64,000 nt of DNA from Nonomuraea soli (GCF_013761175.1 NZ_JACDUR010000003.1:1115441-1179440), one strand, 5' to 3'. Shown: positions 36,342-45,505, counted from the stretch's first letter. The notes: generated from the letters alone by a model not told the origin. Numbers and translations are program-made.

Positions 36342-37679
36342 CTACCGCTGGCCCTCGTCAGCGGGCGCATTCCAGTTGCCATCGCCGATGATCTCGTTCC
36401 ATCGCGGCCGCCATGACGGGACGCGGACATCCGGAACGAAGCAGGGCGTCGGCGTCACGTCGTGGTCGGCGAGGAGACGCACCACCTGTTCCCACGGGCC
36501 ACCGCCGATCATCTCGACAGCGCATTGCCGGCATTCACCTCGACGGCTACATCGATTACCGGCCCCTCCTGCGAGCACCTGTCGCAGGTGGTTGAAGGCG
36601 TCGAGCGGCGAATCCGTCCGGGCGAGATACCAGGTGCCTCTGCGGGCATGGGGGCCGAGTCCGGCGACGATATCGCTCTGCTGGGGCAGATAGAGCCGCT
36701 GTTCATGAAAGCGGAGGACGAACAGCCGATCCAGCACGTCGACCTCGTCTCCGTCAGGTCGCTCACGCTCGTACCAGGCGATGGCCTCCTCCCGGGTGCC
36801 TGGTCCCCACAGCAGGTCTTGTGGGAGGTGCGAGGTTTCGTAGCGCGCATCGAAGTAGTTCAGCTCGTCATCGTGCGCAGCGGCGAGTACGACAACATGA
36901 AGTTCGTTGTCCGGCTCGGCCGCGGCGGCTTTGGCGTTCTCGGCTGGGCCTGTCGAACTCGAGCGCTCGTCCTCACTCCACGCGAGGGCGAGCGGCTCGC
37001 GGCGGATCGGCGCCGGATACAATCGCCCGCCGGGTGTCGGGACACCCCACAGCCGGTTGATCGTCTCGGCCAGGTCTCTGATTGCGCGGGCAGCATTGAC
37101 GGGCGTCGTGATGTGGTCGCCTGCCTCGTGCGCAACGAAGTTTCGGAACTTGCGGAACAGCGGCTCCATATGGCGGGTGCGTTGCCCGCTTAGCAGGCCC
37201 TCGGCGCGTGCCCACGTCATCAGGGCGTCCAGCATGCCATCGAACGCGATCGCCCGGCCGTTGCGGAGCCGCAGTTTGGGTGTCGAACGGCCCCTGCGTC
37301 GCTGGAATTGGCCGCGAACCTCATCAAACGTCGTCACAGCCTCCTGGCGGTCGACGCCGTCATCAACGACGGTGATCGCACCGCCGTAGAACTCGAGGAA
37401 GCGTGCCCGCACGGCGAATTCAAGCGTAAGGTATGCCTGGTCATGAGCTGCTGTGAACAAACCGTAGTTGAGAACCCCGTAGCTGAACGTCTCGCGGACC
37501 TGGTCGAAGCGGGTCCGGACACGCTCGCAGACCTGGGGCACGAGATCGGAATAGCCGACGGTCTCCTGCTGGAAAGCCGCTGCGTCCTCGGGACGCATTC
37601 GTCCTCCGAAGCCCCACGGCGAGAACCGCAGCGAGCGCTCGTCCGGCTGCTGCAACTCCTCGAATGGCGTGATCTCCAC
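36342..37679 (-). CDS. Unknown protein with a HEPN-like RNxxxH motif
   Basis: 445 residues from GTG 37679 (GGAG 7 bases upstream). The frame stays open to 37982, but the far upstream part is antisense of an IS end and the true 5' end may be lost. Residues 149-210 read MLDALMTWARAEGLL, then FRKFRNFVAHE with R179-N180-x3-H184, then AARAIRDLAETINRLWG. That is the helix-RNxxxH-helix pattern of HEPN domains, many of which are RNases in toxin and defence systems. A Cys cluster CSRRGECRQC near the end may bind zinc. The N-terminal and C-terminal regions are not recognised. Neighbours are IS fragments. Confidence 0.6.
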   Translation of the reverse strand: MEITPFEELQQPDERSLRFSPWGFGGRMRPEDAAAFQQETVGYSDLVPQVCERVRTRFDQVRETFSYGVLNYGLFTAAHDQAYLTLEFAVRARFLEFYGGAITVVDDGVDRQEAVTTFDEVRGQFQRRRGRSTPKLRLRNGRAIAFDGMLDALMTWARAEGLLSGQRTRHMEPLFRKFRNFVAHEAGDHITTPVNAARAIRDLAETINRLWGVPTPGGRLYPAPIRREPLALAWSEDERSSSTGPAENAKAAAAEPDNELHVVVLAAAHDDELNYFDARYETSHLPQDLLWGPGTREEAIAWYERERPDGDEVDVLDRLFVLRFHEQRLYLPQQSDIVAGLGPHARRGTWYLARTDSPLDAFNHLRQVLAGGAGNRCSRRGECRQCAVEMIGGGPWEQVVRLLADHDVTPTPCFVPDVRVPSWRPRWNEIIGDGNWNAPADEGQR

Positions 37680-37849
37680 GGCGGGTCTCCACTCGTAGAA
37701 GGGAAAGCCTTTCAGGCTACGGCCCCCGCACTTTGAGCGCGAGGACTTCGGCAGAGGCAGAGCTGCTTCTTTGGCGACGATCAGCGCGATAACGGCGATG
37801 AGTTTCTCGGCACCTCGGCCGGAGCCTGCCACCTCTCCGCTCAAAGGAC

Positions 37850-37990
37850 GTTGCGCCTGCCGAGAACTGCATCCGGCCGGGTCATCGTCGTACGACGGCT
37901 TAGTCTGGTGATTCGAGCTGGGCTGTCCCCAGTAGATGGAGCCAGGTGCGGCATGATGATCGGCCATGCTCCTTCGTCTCATACATTGAA
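37850..37990 (+). mobile_element. Left-end fragment of the integrase-type IS
   Basis: TTGCGCCTGCCGAGAACTGC and GTGCGGCATGATGATCG match the lead of the IS copies at 34670 and 40610. It stops right after the first transposase codons (CTCCTTCGTCT), where the 117-bp repeat begins at 37994. Confidence 0.6.
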
Positions 37991-37993
37991 TAG

Positions 37994-38110
37994 CCCGTGG
38001 TCGCGCAATCCGGTTGCGTATGGTGGCGGCCTGGTGTCATGTAGTGATATGCGTCGGTGGGCCAAGCTGAACGAGCGCCAGATGGCGACCCTGCGCCGGA
38101 TCGCGGAGGG
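37994..38110 (+). repeat. 117-bp direct repeat (copy 2)
   Basis: Counterpart of 26774-26890, three mismatches. Here it is the native promoter region and first 20 codons of the intact gene at 38049. In both places an IS left-end fragment lies immediately upstream, so the repeat plus IS end were duplicated as one block. Confidence 0.85.
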
Positions 38111-39557
38111 CGATCCGGTCACCGCCAAGGACAGTGATTTGGCTCGTACCGTGTATGCACTCCGGGACAGGGGCTTAGTTTCAACCCCCCGGACAAACGG
38201 CGTCTGGGTCGCTGAGGTAACCGAGGCAGGCCGCTTCTATCTCGAGCACGGCTACTACCGGGGCGCCACGGCTCCGAGATCTCCCACCGTGAGTTCCAAG
38301 AGCGGAAAACGATCTGCCAACGTGAGGCCGCAATCACCTCACGCTTTGGCGGCTGAACTGATCAAGCGCTTGCAGGACGAAGGTGGGACGCTGCATGTCC
38401 GCGACCCGGACGAGGCCAGCAGGGCGCTTCATCGACGGGCTTTGGACGCGGCCAAGCGTCACGGATTGATCCCCGAAGGCTTTCGCCTCCTGCATACCGG
38501 CCGTGACCGCGGAGATCTCATCCTCCGGCTGGAGGATGCCGCACAACCCGATGAGACGGACTGGAACCGCATTCGACTGAGCGCCCGTGACCTGATCACC
38601 GAACCTGACGAGCTTGCGGACTGGCTTCGAGAAGATCGCCGTTCCATCGACGTCACTGACGCGATGATCGGCCGCGCCCTAAAAGTGATACGCGCCTTAG
38701 CAGACGACCTGCTGAAACACGGCCATAGCCTTGGCATATCCAGGCGAGGGAAACCACGCGGCCTCCACGCGTACGCGAGTGGGCACCAGTACGCGCTGAA
38801 CATCAGAGAGGAACTCGACCGCGTTCCTCACGTGTACACCGAAGAGGAACTCCGGAGCCGAAAGCTCTACACCTGGCAGCGGGTCACGCCCGAGTACGAC
38901 GAGGTCCCTTCGGGCCGGCTCAGGCTCGAGCTGGGGGAGGGGCGCGGTCTGCGGTGCTGGGCGGACGACAAGCGGTCACGTCTGGAGGACAAGCTACGCG
39001 CGGTCGTCAAAGAGATTGCGCGGCGCGCTGAGGCCGACCAGCGGGCGCGCCTGGAGCGAGAGAAGGCTGAGCGGGAGCGCGCTGAGAAGTGGCGACGCCA
39101 GGAGGAGGAACGGCGCCGACGCGAGGCGGAGCGGCAAGCAGCGCGCGATAGGGAACGTGCGCTGGCCGCCGACCAGGTAAGAGAGGAGCACAGGCGGCGA
39201 GTCTTTGGCCAGGCGCTGGAGGGATGGGCCTGCGCCGCGGCGATCCGCGAATTCTGTCTGGGGCTGGAAACACTTGCGGCGACTCTGCCTGCACAGGAGG
39301 CAACGCTTACGCAGTGGGTGACGTGGGCGCGAGCACAAGCGGATCACATGGATCCCTTGCACACGCCGAGCGTGCTGACCGAAGCGAATTTCGACATCGA
39401 ACCGACGCCGGAGACCCTGAGCCGCTACCTACGGGAGGAAGGTCGAGGCGAACGAGAATTACGACCGGAAGAACCCGCCGACGTCAGGGACGAGGATCTC
39501 TATCCATCAGCATGGCGATGGGGACGCCCAGGTCGCTTTCAATGGTGGCGGCGGTAG
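38049..39557 (+). CDS. Unknown protein with winged-helix-like start and long coiled coil
   Basis: 502 residues from ATG 38049. The first 75 residues look like a winged helix (RQMATLRRIAEGDPVTAKDS, ARTVYALRDRGLVSTPRTNG), and about 325-385 is a highly charged coiled coil (RARLEREKAERERAEKWRRQ). The end is Trp/Arg-rich (AWRWGRPGRFQWWRR). Family not named. No usual ribosome site precedes the start (TGTAGTGAT), so it may be leaderless or start elsewhere. The 3' end overlaps the convergent gene by 74 bases. Its promoter region was partly copied to 26774. Confidence 0.65.
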   Translation: MRRWAKLNERQMATLRRIAEGDPVTAKDSDLARTVYALRDRGLVSTPRTNGVWVAEVTEAGRFYLEHGYYRGATAPRSPTVSSKSGKRSANVRPQSPHALAAELIKRLQDEGGTLHVRDPDEASRALHRRALDAAKRHGLIPEGFRLLHTGRDRGDLILRLEDAAQPDETDWNRIRLSARDLITEPDELADWLREDRRSIDVTDAMIGRALKVIRALADDLLKHGHSLGISRRGKPRGLHAYASGHQYALNIREELDRVPHVYTEEELRSRKLYTWQRVTPEYDEVPSGRLRLELGEGRGLRCWADDKRSRLEDKLRAVVKEIARRAEADQRARLEREKAERERAEKWRRQEEERRRREAERQAARDRERALAADQVREEHRRRVFGQALEGWACAAAIREFCLGLETLAATLPAQEATLTQWVTWARAQADHMDPLHTPSVLTEANFDIEPTPETLSRYLREEGRGERELRPEEPADVRDEDLYPSAWRWGRPGRFQWWRR

Positions 39558-40347
39558 CCGCAGCCCCGCGCTTGCGTAGTGCCTCGACCGCCCGGTCCAG
39601 GAGCTTGCCAAGTCGTACAACTTCGTGGCGTAAGGCGATCAGTTCATCGAACCGCTCAACGGCTTCCTGCCCGCACCACTGCCGCACCAAGGCGTGCACC
39701 GGTTCCCGCTCGCGCAGCCGTACTTTGCGTTCCTCGCCGGCGTCCTCCCAGGATTGCCGGTAAGGGTAGCTGTAGAGGATCTCCGAACGCAGTTCTGCTT
39801 CTTCCCGGTGGATCGCTTCTATGATCCCTTCGGAGAAGGTCGTAGCGATCGTCGGCATCAGCTGCCGTGCTGCTCGCCAAGGGCTGATCAACGCCCCACG
39901 ACGATCATGGAAGGCGAGAGGGTCGTCGGCTAGTTCCTCGACGGTAAGTCCCAGACGATCAGCCATTCCCGCAGGCTTGTCGATCCGCAGGACTCCCGTC
40001 TCGGTCTTGCTTCGTCCGAGGATCACCCGTCGGCCAAGCCCACAGTCCTTCACGACGAGCAACGCGGCTTCATACTCCACCGTGTCGATGGCAGCAGACG
40101 ATGCTTCTCTGACGACCCGAAGGCGCCGCTCGTCGTTGAGCCGCGGTTCGACGTCGGTCCAGCGGTCGAGCAGAGACGTATAGGAGACCCATTCCTGTAG
40201 CCCGGCGTCGTCGCCGTCCAGCCGGCGGATCCTGATCGAGTCGTCGCTATCCCGAATCTTCACGATCGTGACGCGGTGCACGGGATCGGCCAGCGCCCTC
40301 GGCCGCTCGCGATAAGCCCACTCTTCCCCAATCTCCATGACTGACAT
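39484..40347 (-). CDS. Unknown protein, convergent with and overlapping the coiled-coil gene
   Basis: 287 residues from ATG 40347 (MSVMEIGEEWAYRERPRALA); an in-frame start at 40434 only adds an Arg-rich extension. The N-terminal part may be a small beta domain (HRVTIVKIRDSDDSIRIRRL then WVSYTSLLDRW). The middle is helical (WRAARQLMPTIATTFSEGII), the C-terminus again helical (ELIALRHEVVRLGKLLDRAV). No signal peptide. Family not recognised; it may work with the 38049 protein because the two are adjacent. Confidence 0.6.
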   Translation of the reverse strand: MSVMEIGEEWAYRERPRALADPVHRVTIVKIRDSDDSIRIRRLDGDDAGLQEWVSYTSLLDRWTDVEPRLNDERRLRVVREASSAAIDTVEYEAALLVVKDCGLGRRVILGRSKTETGVLRIDKPAGMADRLGLTVEELADDPLAFHDRRGALISPWRAARQLMPTIATTFSEGIIEAIHREEAELRSEILYSYPYRQSWEDAGEERKVRLREREPVHALVRQWCGQEAVERFDELIALRHEVVRLGKLLDRAVEALRKRGAAATAATIESDLGVPIAMLMDRDPRP

Positions 40348-40609
40348 TAACCCGGTTATGTGACCGTGTGGATACTTCACGTGACATTCGCCGGATAGGC
40401 GCTGAGCTGGAATCCTCCGCGCCTGCCTGTTCATGGTCTGGGATCAACTGTGCGCAGCAGATTGAGTAGTCCTTCGACGGTCCCGTACTGATCATGAGAG
40501 GGCGGATCTGGGGTGGAGTGCATCAGGTCGTTGCGGATCTCTCAGACCTTGTCCAGGTGCGCAAGGAAAAGTTGGTGATCGGGATGTCACTGCAGAGAGC
40601 AACGTTGTG

Positions 40610-41060
40610 GGTCTGCGCCTGCCGATAATCCCGTCCGACCAGGTCAGGGCCTTGCGAAACCCCGGACGGCATAGATGGTCTCCACTCGTTCGTGAAGGAT
40701 TGGTGCGGCATGATGATCGTTCGTGCTTCTTCGCCTGGCCTATCTGACCGTCACGAACGCCTTCGCCGCGCTACAGCTGCTACTGATGAGTGATCGGGAC
40801 AAGGATGCCGAGATTCTCGCTCTACATCACCAGATCATGGTCTTGGAACGGCAGCTCGGCGTCGATGTACGGGTGAGGTCCGCTTCTTCCTGGCGGCGCT
40901 CCTGTCCTCACTGCCGCGTGCGGTCATGCGCAGGCTGCGGCTTGTTGTCCGCCCGGACACCATCCTGCGCACCGCGAGATCGTGAAACAGCGGCACGCCC
41001 CGGACGCCGGCCGAAGTGGCGAGGGCGCCCGCTTACTGTCCGCTCTATCCGCGCCCTCGT
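40610..41060 (+). mobile_element. Integrase-type IS fragment, decayed
   Basis: The lead (CTGCGCCTGCCGATAATCCC) and N-terminal coding region (LLRLAYLTVTNAFAALQLLL, LALHHQIMVLERQLGVDVRV) match the IS at 34670. Frameshifts near 40880 and 40975 break it and it stops at about 41060, joined to another IS type. 40435-40609 has no recognisable gene. Confidence 0.7.
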
Positions 41061-41077
41061 CTTGCGTGTAACGCTTC

Positions 41078-41735
41078 ATAGCTCATCGCGTGATGCTTGA
41101 TCTGCGGTTTTGACCTCCATGCGCCGTGCTGCAAGATCGCGGTCTGTGTCGGTTCGTCTGCTGTATCTGACCTTGATTCGTGTGTTTGGCTGATTGGTGT
41201 TGCTGGGTCGTGGTCAGGCGTCCAAGGATGTCGAGGTCATGGTGCTCCGCCATGGGGTGGCGGTGTTGAAGCGTCAGGTCGTCCGGCCGAAGCCGGACTG
41301 GGCCGATCGGGCGCTTCTCGCGGCCTTGGCCCGCTTCTTGCCGTCGGTGCTGCGTGCTCATCGGCTGGTCACCCCCGGGCACGTTGTTGGCCTGTGTTGC
41401 TCGTGATGGAGGTGGAGACTCGACGCGTGCACGTCCTGGCCGTCGCCGCTCATCCCCCGGAGCTTGGACCGTGCAGCAGGTCCGCAACCTGATCATGGAT
41501 CTCGGGCATCGGGCCGTCTCGTTCCGGTTTCTCATCCGTGACCGGGATGCCAAACTCACCGCCGCCTTCGATCAGATCTTCACCGGCGAGGGGATCACGG
41601 TGATGAAGACGCCACCGCGGACACCTTGGGCCAACTGCTACGCCGAGCGCTGGGTGCGCACCGTCCGAGCCGAATGCACCGACCGGATGCTGATCTACGG
41701 CGAACTGAAGTTGGCCCGGTTCAGTAGACACATCA
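41078..41735 (+). pseudogene. Second integrase-type IS remnant (LLYLTLIRVFG type)
   Basis: N-terminal part RLLYLTLIRVFG, LLGRGQASKDVEVMVLRHGV, VRPKPDWADRALLAALARFL; then an internal deletion near 41400; then FRFLIRDRDAKLTAAFDQIF and VMKTPPRTPWANCYAERWVR up to LKLARFS, where the IS3 element at 41709 cuts it. Same family as 9424-9883 and 59080-59335. Confidence 0.72.
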
Positions 41736-41745
41736 GGGCTTGCGA

Positions 41746-42651
41746 CTACGCGGCAGCATAGTCGAGGTCGTGGATGTTCCTGAGCGCGTGTCGACGCTCG
41801 TATTCAGCGGGGCTGAGCTGACTGTTGGCGGAGTGGCGGCGGCGTGGGTTGTAGAACCCCTCGATGTAGCTGAAGGGGGCTCGTTCGGCTTCTGACCTGG
41901 TGCGGAAGCTGCGCCGGTCGATCAGCTCGCACTCCAGCGAGGCGAAGAAGCTCTCGGTGATCGCATTGTCGAAGCACGTCCCGGTCCGACCCGTCGACGG
42001 ACGGACGCCGGCCTGCTCACAGCGCCGGCCGAAGGCGATCGAGGTGTACTGGCTGCCCTTATCGCTGTGATGGATCACCCCGGCCTCTGGCCGGCGCTGA
42101 TGGATCGCCATCGCCAGCGCGTCGGTCACCAGCTCGGTGCGCATGTGATCGGCCATCGCCCAGCCCACGATCCGCCTGGAGAACACATCCAGCACCACCG
42201 CCAGGTAGACGAAGCCCTGCCAGGTCGGCACATACGTGATGTCGGCGGTCCAGACGCGGTTCGGCTCGGCCGCGGTGAACTGACGCCGGACCAGGTCGGA
42301 GGCGGCCGCAACCTGCCGATCGGAGACGGTGGTGCGACAACCCTTGCGTCTGCTCACCCCGGCCAGCCCGGCGGCGCGCATCAGCCGGGCCACCCGCTTG
42401 CGGCCCACCCGGACGCCGTCGATCTCCCGCAGATCGACATGGATGCGCGGCGCCCCGTAGATCTCATCGGAGGCCTGGTGATGTCGGCGGATCTTCTCCG
42501 TCAGTACCTGGTCCTGTCGGGCCCGCGCCGACGGGCCGCGCCGTCGACGAGCGGCCCAAGCGTAGTAGCCCTGGCGCGACACACCCAGCACCCGGGCCAG
42601 CAGGGAGACCTCGTGGTGGTCCGTCTCCGCATGGATCAGCCGGAACCTCAT
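41746..42651 (-). CDS. IS3-family transposase OrfB (DDE integrase core)
   Basis: 301 residues from ATG 42651. HTH_21-like start (MRFRLIHAETDHHEVSLLAR, LGVSRQGYYAW), then the rve core with EPNRVWTADITYVPTWQGFV, YLAVVLDVFSRRIVGWAMAD, the second acidic residue in VIHHSDKGSQYTS and Glu in CFDNAITESFFASLE. The D-D-E triad and the YEGFYNPRRRHS-like tail are present. It is normally made as an OrfAB frameshift fusion; with orfA broken, active transposase is unlikely. Confidence 0.88.
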   Translation of the reverse strand: MRFRLIHAETDHHEVSLLARVLGVSRQGYYAWAARRRRGPSARARQDQVLTEKIRRHHQASDEIYGAPRIHVDLREIDGVRVGRKRVARLMRAAGLAGVSRRKGCRTTVSDRQVAAASDLVRRQFTAAEPNRVWTADITYVPTWQGFVYLAVVLDVFSRRIVGWAMADHMRTELVTDALAMAIHQRRPEAGVIHHSDKGSQYTSIAFGRRCEQAGVRPSTGRTGTCFDNAITESFFASLECELIDRRSFRTRSEAERAPFSYIEGFYNPRRRHSANSQLSPAEYERRHALRNIHDLDYAAA

Positions 42652-42655
42652 CTCG

Positions 42656-42934
42656 GCAGATCCGTCTCCCGCGCGAAGAAAGCGCGGCCTTCCGCAAGAT
42701 CTCCTTCTCCTCGCGCAGGATCTTGTTCTCCCGCCGCAGCCGGGCAAGCTCAGCCTTCTCAGCGCTGGTCAGGCCATCCTGGCGGCGGCCATCATCGAGA
42801 TCGGCCTGACGCACCTAGACACGGATCGACTGCGCGGACGGCTGGAACTCCTTGGCCAGTTCCTCCGGCGACCGTCCCGCGCGCACAAGCTCCACCATCT
42901 GCCGGCGAAACTCCGGCGGATAGTTGTTCGGCAC
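42656..42934 (-). pseudogene. IS3 OrfA with nonsense codon and a one-base deletion
   Basis: From GTG 42934: VPNNYPPEFRRQMVELVRAG, RSPEELAKEFQPSAQSIRV, then TAG near 42816 where relatives have Trp (TGG). Past it come RLRRENKILREEKEILRKAA, the leucine zipper. GCGCT in place of GCGGCT near 42690 then shifts the frame before the expected ATGA overlap with OrfB. Confidence 0.75.
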
Positions 42935-43000
42935 AGCAGACTCCTTCTTCCGGGAACCAGGGTTCCCCAGAGATCAGGTGTCCACCAAACCGGGGCAACT

Positions 43001-43834
43001 CCAGTCCCCAGCCGAGCGGATCGTCCACTTGCGTTTCTGCTTCAGATGCTTGGTGACCGTCTGGGTGCAGGTCAGGCAGCTACCGCCGCCGAGGGTCAGG
43101 GAGAAGGTGGCGCGCACCCGCAGGACGTAGCCCTGCTGGTGGGCTTCCAGGAAGTGGCGCAGGCGGGTGCACGCGCCGTAGACCTCATCGCCGGCGACGA
43201 AATCGAGGCCGACGCTGTCGGCGAAGGCCTCGCCCAGCAGGGTGATGGCCAACTCGCCCTTGGTGGCGAAGGCAAGGTCGGTCGGCAGGCCGGCGGTGAT
43301 CGCGGTGACCGGGTCACTGATCTGCTCGGCGGGGATCCATTGCCGTGACCCGATCAGCGCATGCCCCACGCCTGCGCGGACGTAGGCCAAGTGCACGGTG
43401 TTGATGCCGTTGTCGATCCCGCCCGCGCAGCCCATGTGCTGGCGCTTGACTCCAGCTGTGGCGCTGCCCTTCTTCTCCTGACCGGACTCATCCAATGCTC
43501 CGACGATGAGGCTGCCGGGCCTGGCGGCAGCGTCCAGTCCGGTGACCGCGAAGCGGCGTACGGCGCTCAGCGCGCCCAGGGTGTCCCAGCGGGCACGGTT
43601 GAGCAGGCGCTGGGTGGCATCCGGCCGCAGGTCCCCGATCCACTCAGCGATCGTCCAGCCGTTGCGTTTGGACAGGTCGGACATCACCGCCCGGACATAT
43701 TTGCCAGCCTGCAGCCGTGGTTCGATCCGGGTGAACAGCGGCGCCAGAGCGGTCATCAGGGTCGTGATGTTCCGCTGGATGCGTTCGGCCTCTACGATGA
43801 GCGCAGCAGCCGCTCGCGATCTTGTTCTCTTCAC
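43001..43834 (-). pseudogene. IS701-family transposase, truncated by the IS3 insertion
   Basis: About 278 residues from ATG 43834. LSKRNGWTIAEWIGDLRPDA, LIVGALDESGQEKKGSATAG and DNGINTVHLAYVRAGVG are typical of IS701 transposases with the first catalytic Asp. Reading ends in the IS3 right inverted repeat, so the last third is absent here. Confidence 0.8.
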
Positions 43835-43926
43835 ACAGACATGATCATGAGCGGCTGTTCCTCTTGCCTCTGCCTCCGATCACAAGATCGCATCGGGTGG
43901 GACCGGGTCCAGCCAGCTCAGACCCG

Positions 43927-43948
43927 CGAATGGCGGCTGCCGTACTAG
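43927..43948 (+). repeat. IS end repeat, copy 1
   Basis: 22 bases identical to 45484-45505, preceded in both places by CAGCTCAG. It contains GGCGGCTGCCGTACTAG. In the second copy it follows an IS701 C-terminal fragment, so it is likely the outer end of an IS701 element. Confidence 0.55.
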
Positions 43949-44027
43949 CTAGATACGAAGACGGAGAATCGACGCGACATAGGATGCCCCGACGGGTGTC
44001 CCGAGGCAGCAGGGACATCCGCACGAC

Positions 44028-44354
44028 CTACCAGGTCGCCCGCTCGTATGCTGTGGCCATGATGTATCGCTGCGATCTCGGGCAGAGCAGGGATGAGGTT
44101 CCCGGTGTTCTGACCCACGCGCTCTTGTAATAAGTTCCCCAACCGGACTTGGGATCGTCAGTGCAGTAGAGCAAAGCTCGGAAATGCCCCGTTCCTCCGG
44201 TGCACTTTGCTGTGCCGCCGTCAATAGTCCGGGATGTTCCGTTCGCATATATATTCCATGCCGTGCATCCGGAAGGCACTGCCAGAGCTGGGCTGGGATT
44301 CACCAGTACGAACGCGCCCACTGCAAGGGCGAGCGATGCTGCGAGTTTCCGCAT
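44028..44354 (-). CDS. Small secreted Cys-rich protein, paralogue 1
   Basis: 108 residues from ATG 44354 with GGAGAA upstream. Sec signal peptide MRKLAASLALAVGAFVLVNP ending ALA, then a mature protein of about 83 residues with four cysteines (SGCTAW, TAKCTGG, LLYCTDDP, LLCPRS). 56-60% identical by eye to the neighbour at 44877. Exported, probably disulfide-bonded; family unknown. No partner gene in tight linkage. Confidence 0.75.
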   Translation of the reverse strand: MRKLAASLALAVGAFVLVNPSPALAVPSGCTAWNIYANGTSRTIDGGTAKCTGGTGHFRALLYCTDDPKSGWGTYYKSAWVRTPGTSSLLCPRSQRYIMATAYERATW

Positions 44355-44876
44355 GCGATTCTCCTTCTCTGCTTCGGATAGGTGGATTCTTCTGAGGAAA
44401 GAGTTCTAGCGGCCCTTGGTATGGTGCCGATATGGCGTCAAGGTTCGCCGCCGGGAACGCCTGAGCGCGACGCCACCGTTAAGCGCGCTCCCTCTGGATA
44501 GGTCCTGTGTCCATATGTCCGGCCACCGACGCTCCGGTCAGCTGTCCCGGCACTGTTCATCCAGCGGATGGTTGGGACGGCCTGAGTTGGCCCCATCTGG
44601 AGAACGCCGGTCTCGAGTGGCCCCTTGTTAGCGATCATCATGGGATGTTGAGACAGCTTGAACTGGTCCCACCCAGACGTCTTGTTTGGGCCAGCAGTGG
44701 GTCGTTGATCGGCTCGATGGGTGTTGGGGGGGTCGCCGCCCCATGCACCCCTTGCGGTCGGCGCTCGGCGGAGAATTACGTGGGCCTTCCGTAGGGTCGA
44801 ACTACGTGAGCGTCCACACAGGTCGCCTTAAAGTCGACAACCCGATAGTAGGGTTTCATCGCAGAGCACGCGTCTA
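44355..44876. other. Spacer between secreted paralogues
   Basis: About 520 bases with no supported gene; contains the upstream region of paralogue 1. Small frames here show no coding character. Confidence 0.3.
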
Positions 44877-45197
44877 CTATGGTGCGCGCTCGTATCCTGT
44901 GCTTACGACATAGAACTTGTCGTACGGGCAGTATTTGGTCGCCTTTTGACCGACGCTGACCCAGGTACTGTAATAGTACGAACCCCAGCCGGTCTGGGGA
45001 TCTTTCGTGCAATAGACGATCGCCCTTACATGCCCCGTACCTCGTGTGCATTGGGCCTGGCCACCGTCTGTGGGATGGTTTCGGCTTGGGTAGACATTCC
45101 ATGCTGAGCATCCGCTGGGTAACGCTAGAGCTGGGCTGGGATTCGTCAGTACGAACGTGCCCGCTGCAAGGGCGAGGGATGCTGCGAGTTTCCGCAT
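44877..45197 (-). CDS. Small secreted Cys-rich protein, paralogue 2
   Basis: 106 residues from ATG 45197 with GGAGAA upstream. Signal peptide MRKLAASLALAAGTFVLTNP, then PSGCSAWNVY, QAQCTRGTGHVRAIVYCTKD, PQTGWGSYYYSTWV and KYCPYDKFYVVSTGYERAP. All four cysteines and the GTGHxRA, GWGxYY and W blocks are shared with paralogue 1, while the loops differ (near residues 35-45 and 78-85). The signal peptide and ribosome-site region are nearly identical, implying a recent tandem duplication. Confidence 0.75.
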   Translation of the reverse strand: MRKLAASLALAAGTFVLTNPSPALALPSGCSAWNVYPSRNHPTDGGQAQCTRGTGHVRAIVYCTKDPQTGWGSYYYSTWVSVGQKATKYCPYDKFYVVSTGYERAP

Positions 45198-45310
45198 GCG
45201 ATTCTCCTCCGAAAATAGGGGAGTTCTTTCGTATGAGTTATAGCAGCCCTCGGTATATCGCTGGTATAGCGACCTCCATCCCGACCAGCGGCCGCCCGCC
45301 GATCCCGGCA

Positions 45311-45505
45311 TGATCCCGCTCACGGTCGCGGAGGTGAAACGCCTGCTCAACGCCGTCATCACATCGGCCCCATCGCTGGAGCACACCGCCCATTGGTCCG
45401 CCTGGCGACGCCGACACCAAGCCCGAGCCCGCTGGTTCCACCGCCGCGCCCGCCTGACCACCGCATACATCCAGCTCAGCTAACGAATGGCGGCTGCCGT
45501 ACTAG
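45311..45505 (+). pseudogene. C-terminal fragment of an IS701-type transposase plus its IS end
   Basis: MIPLTVAEVKRLLNAVITSA then HTAHWSAWRRRHQARARWFH, the usual basic tail of IS701 transposases, with a stop at 45483 followed by the 22-base end repeat 45484-45505. Confidence 0.6.

Larger units (their letters stand above)
41709..43000 (-). mobile_element. IS3-family insertion sequence with terminal inverted repeats
   Basis: Ends are the imperfect inverted repeats 41709-41731 and 42978-43000 (the latter containing ACCAAACCGGGGCAACT). It inserted into the IS701 gene at 43001-43834 and abuts the integrase-type IS on the left. A second copy starts at 63909 with the same end. It carries orfA and orfB in the minus direction. 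Confidence 0.82.
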
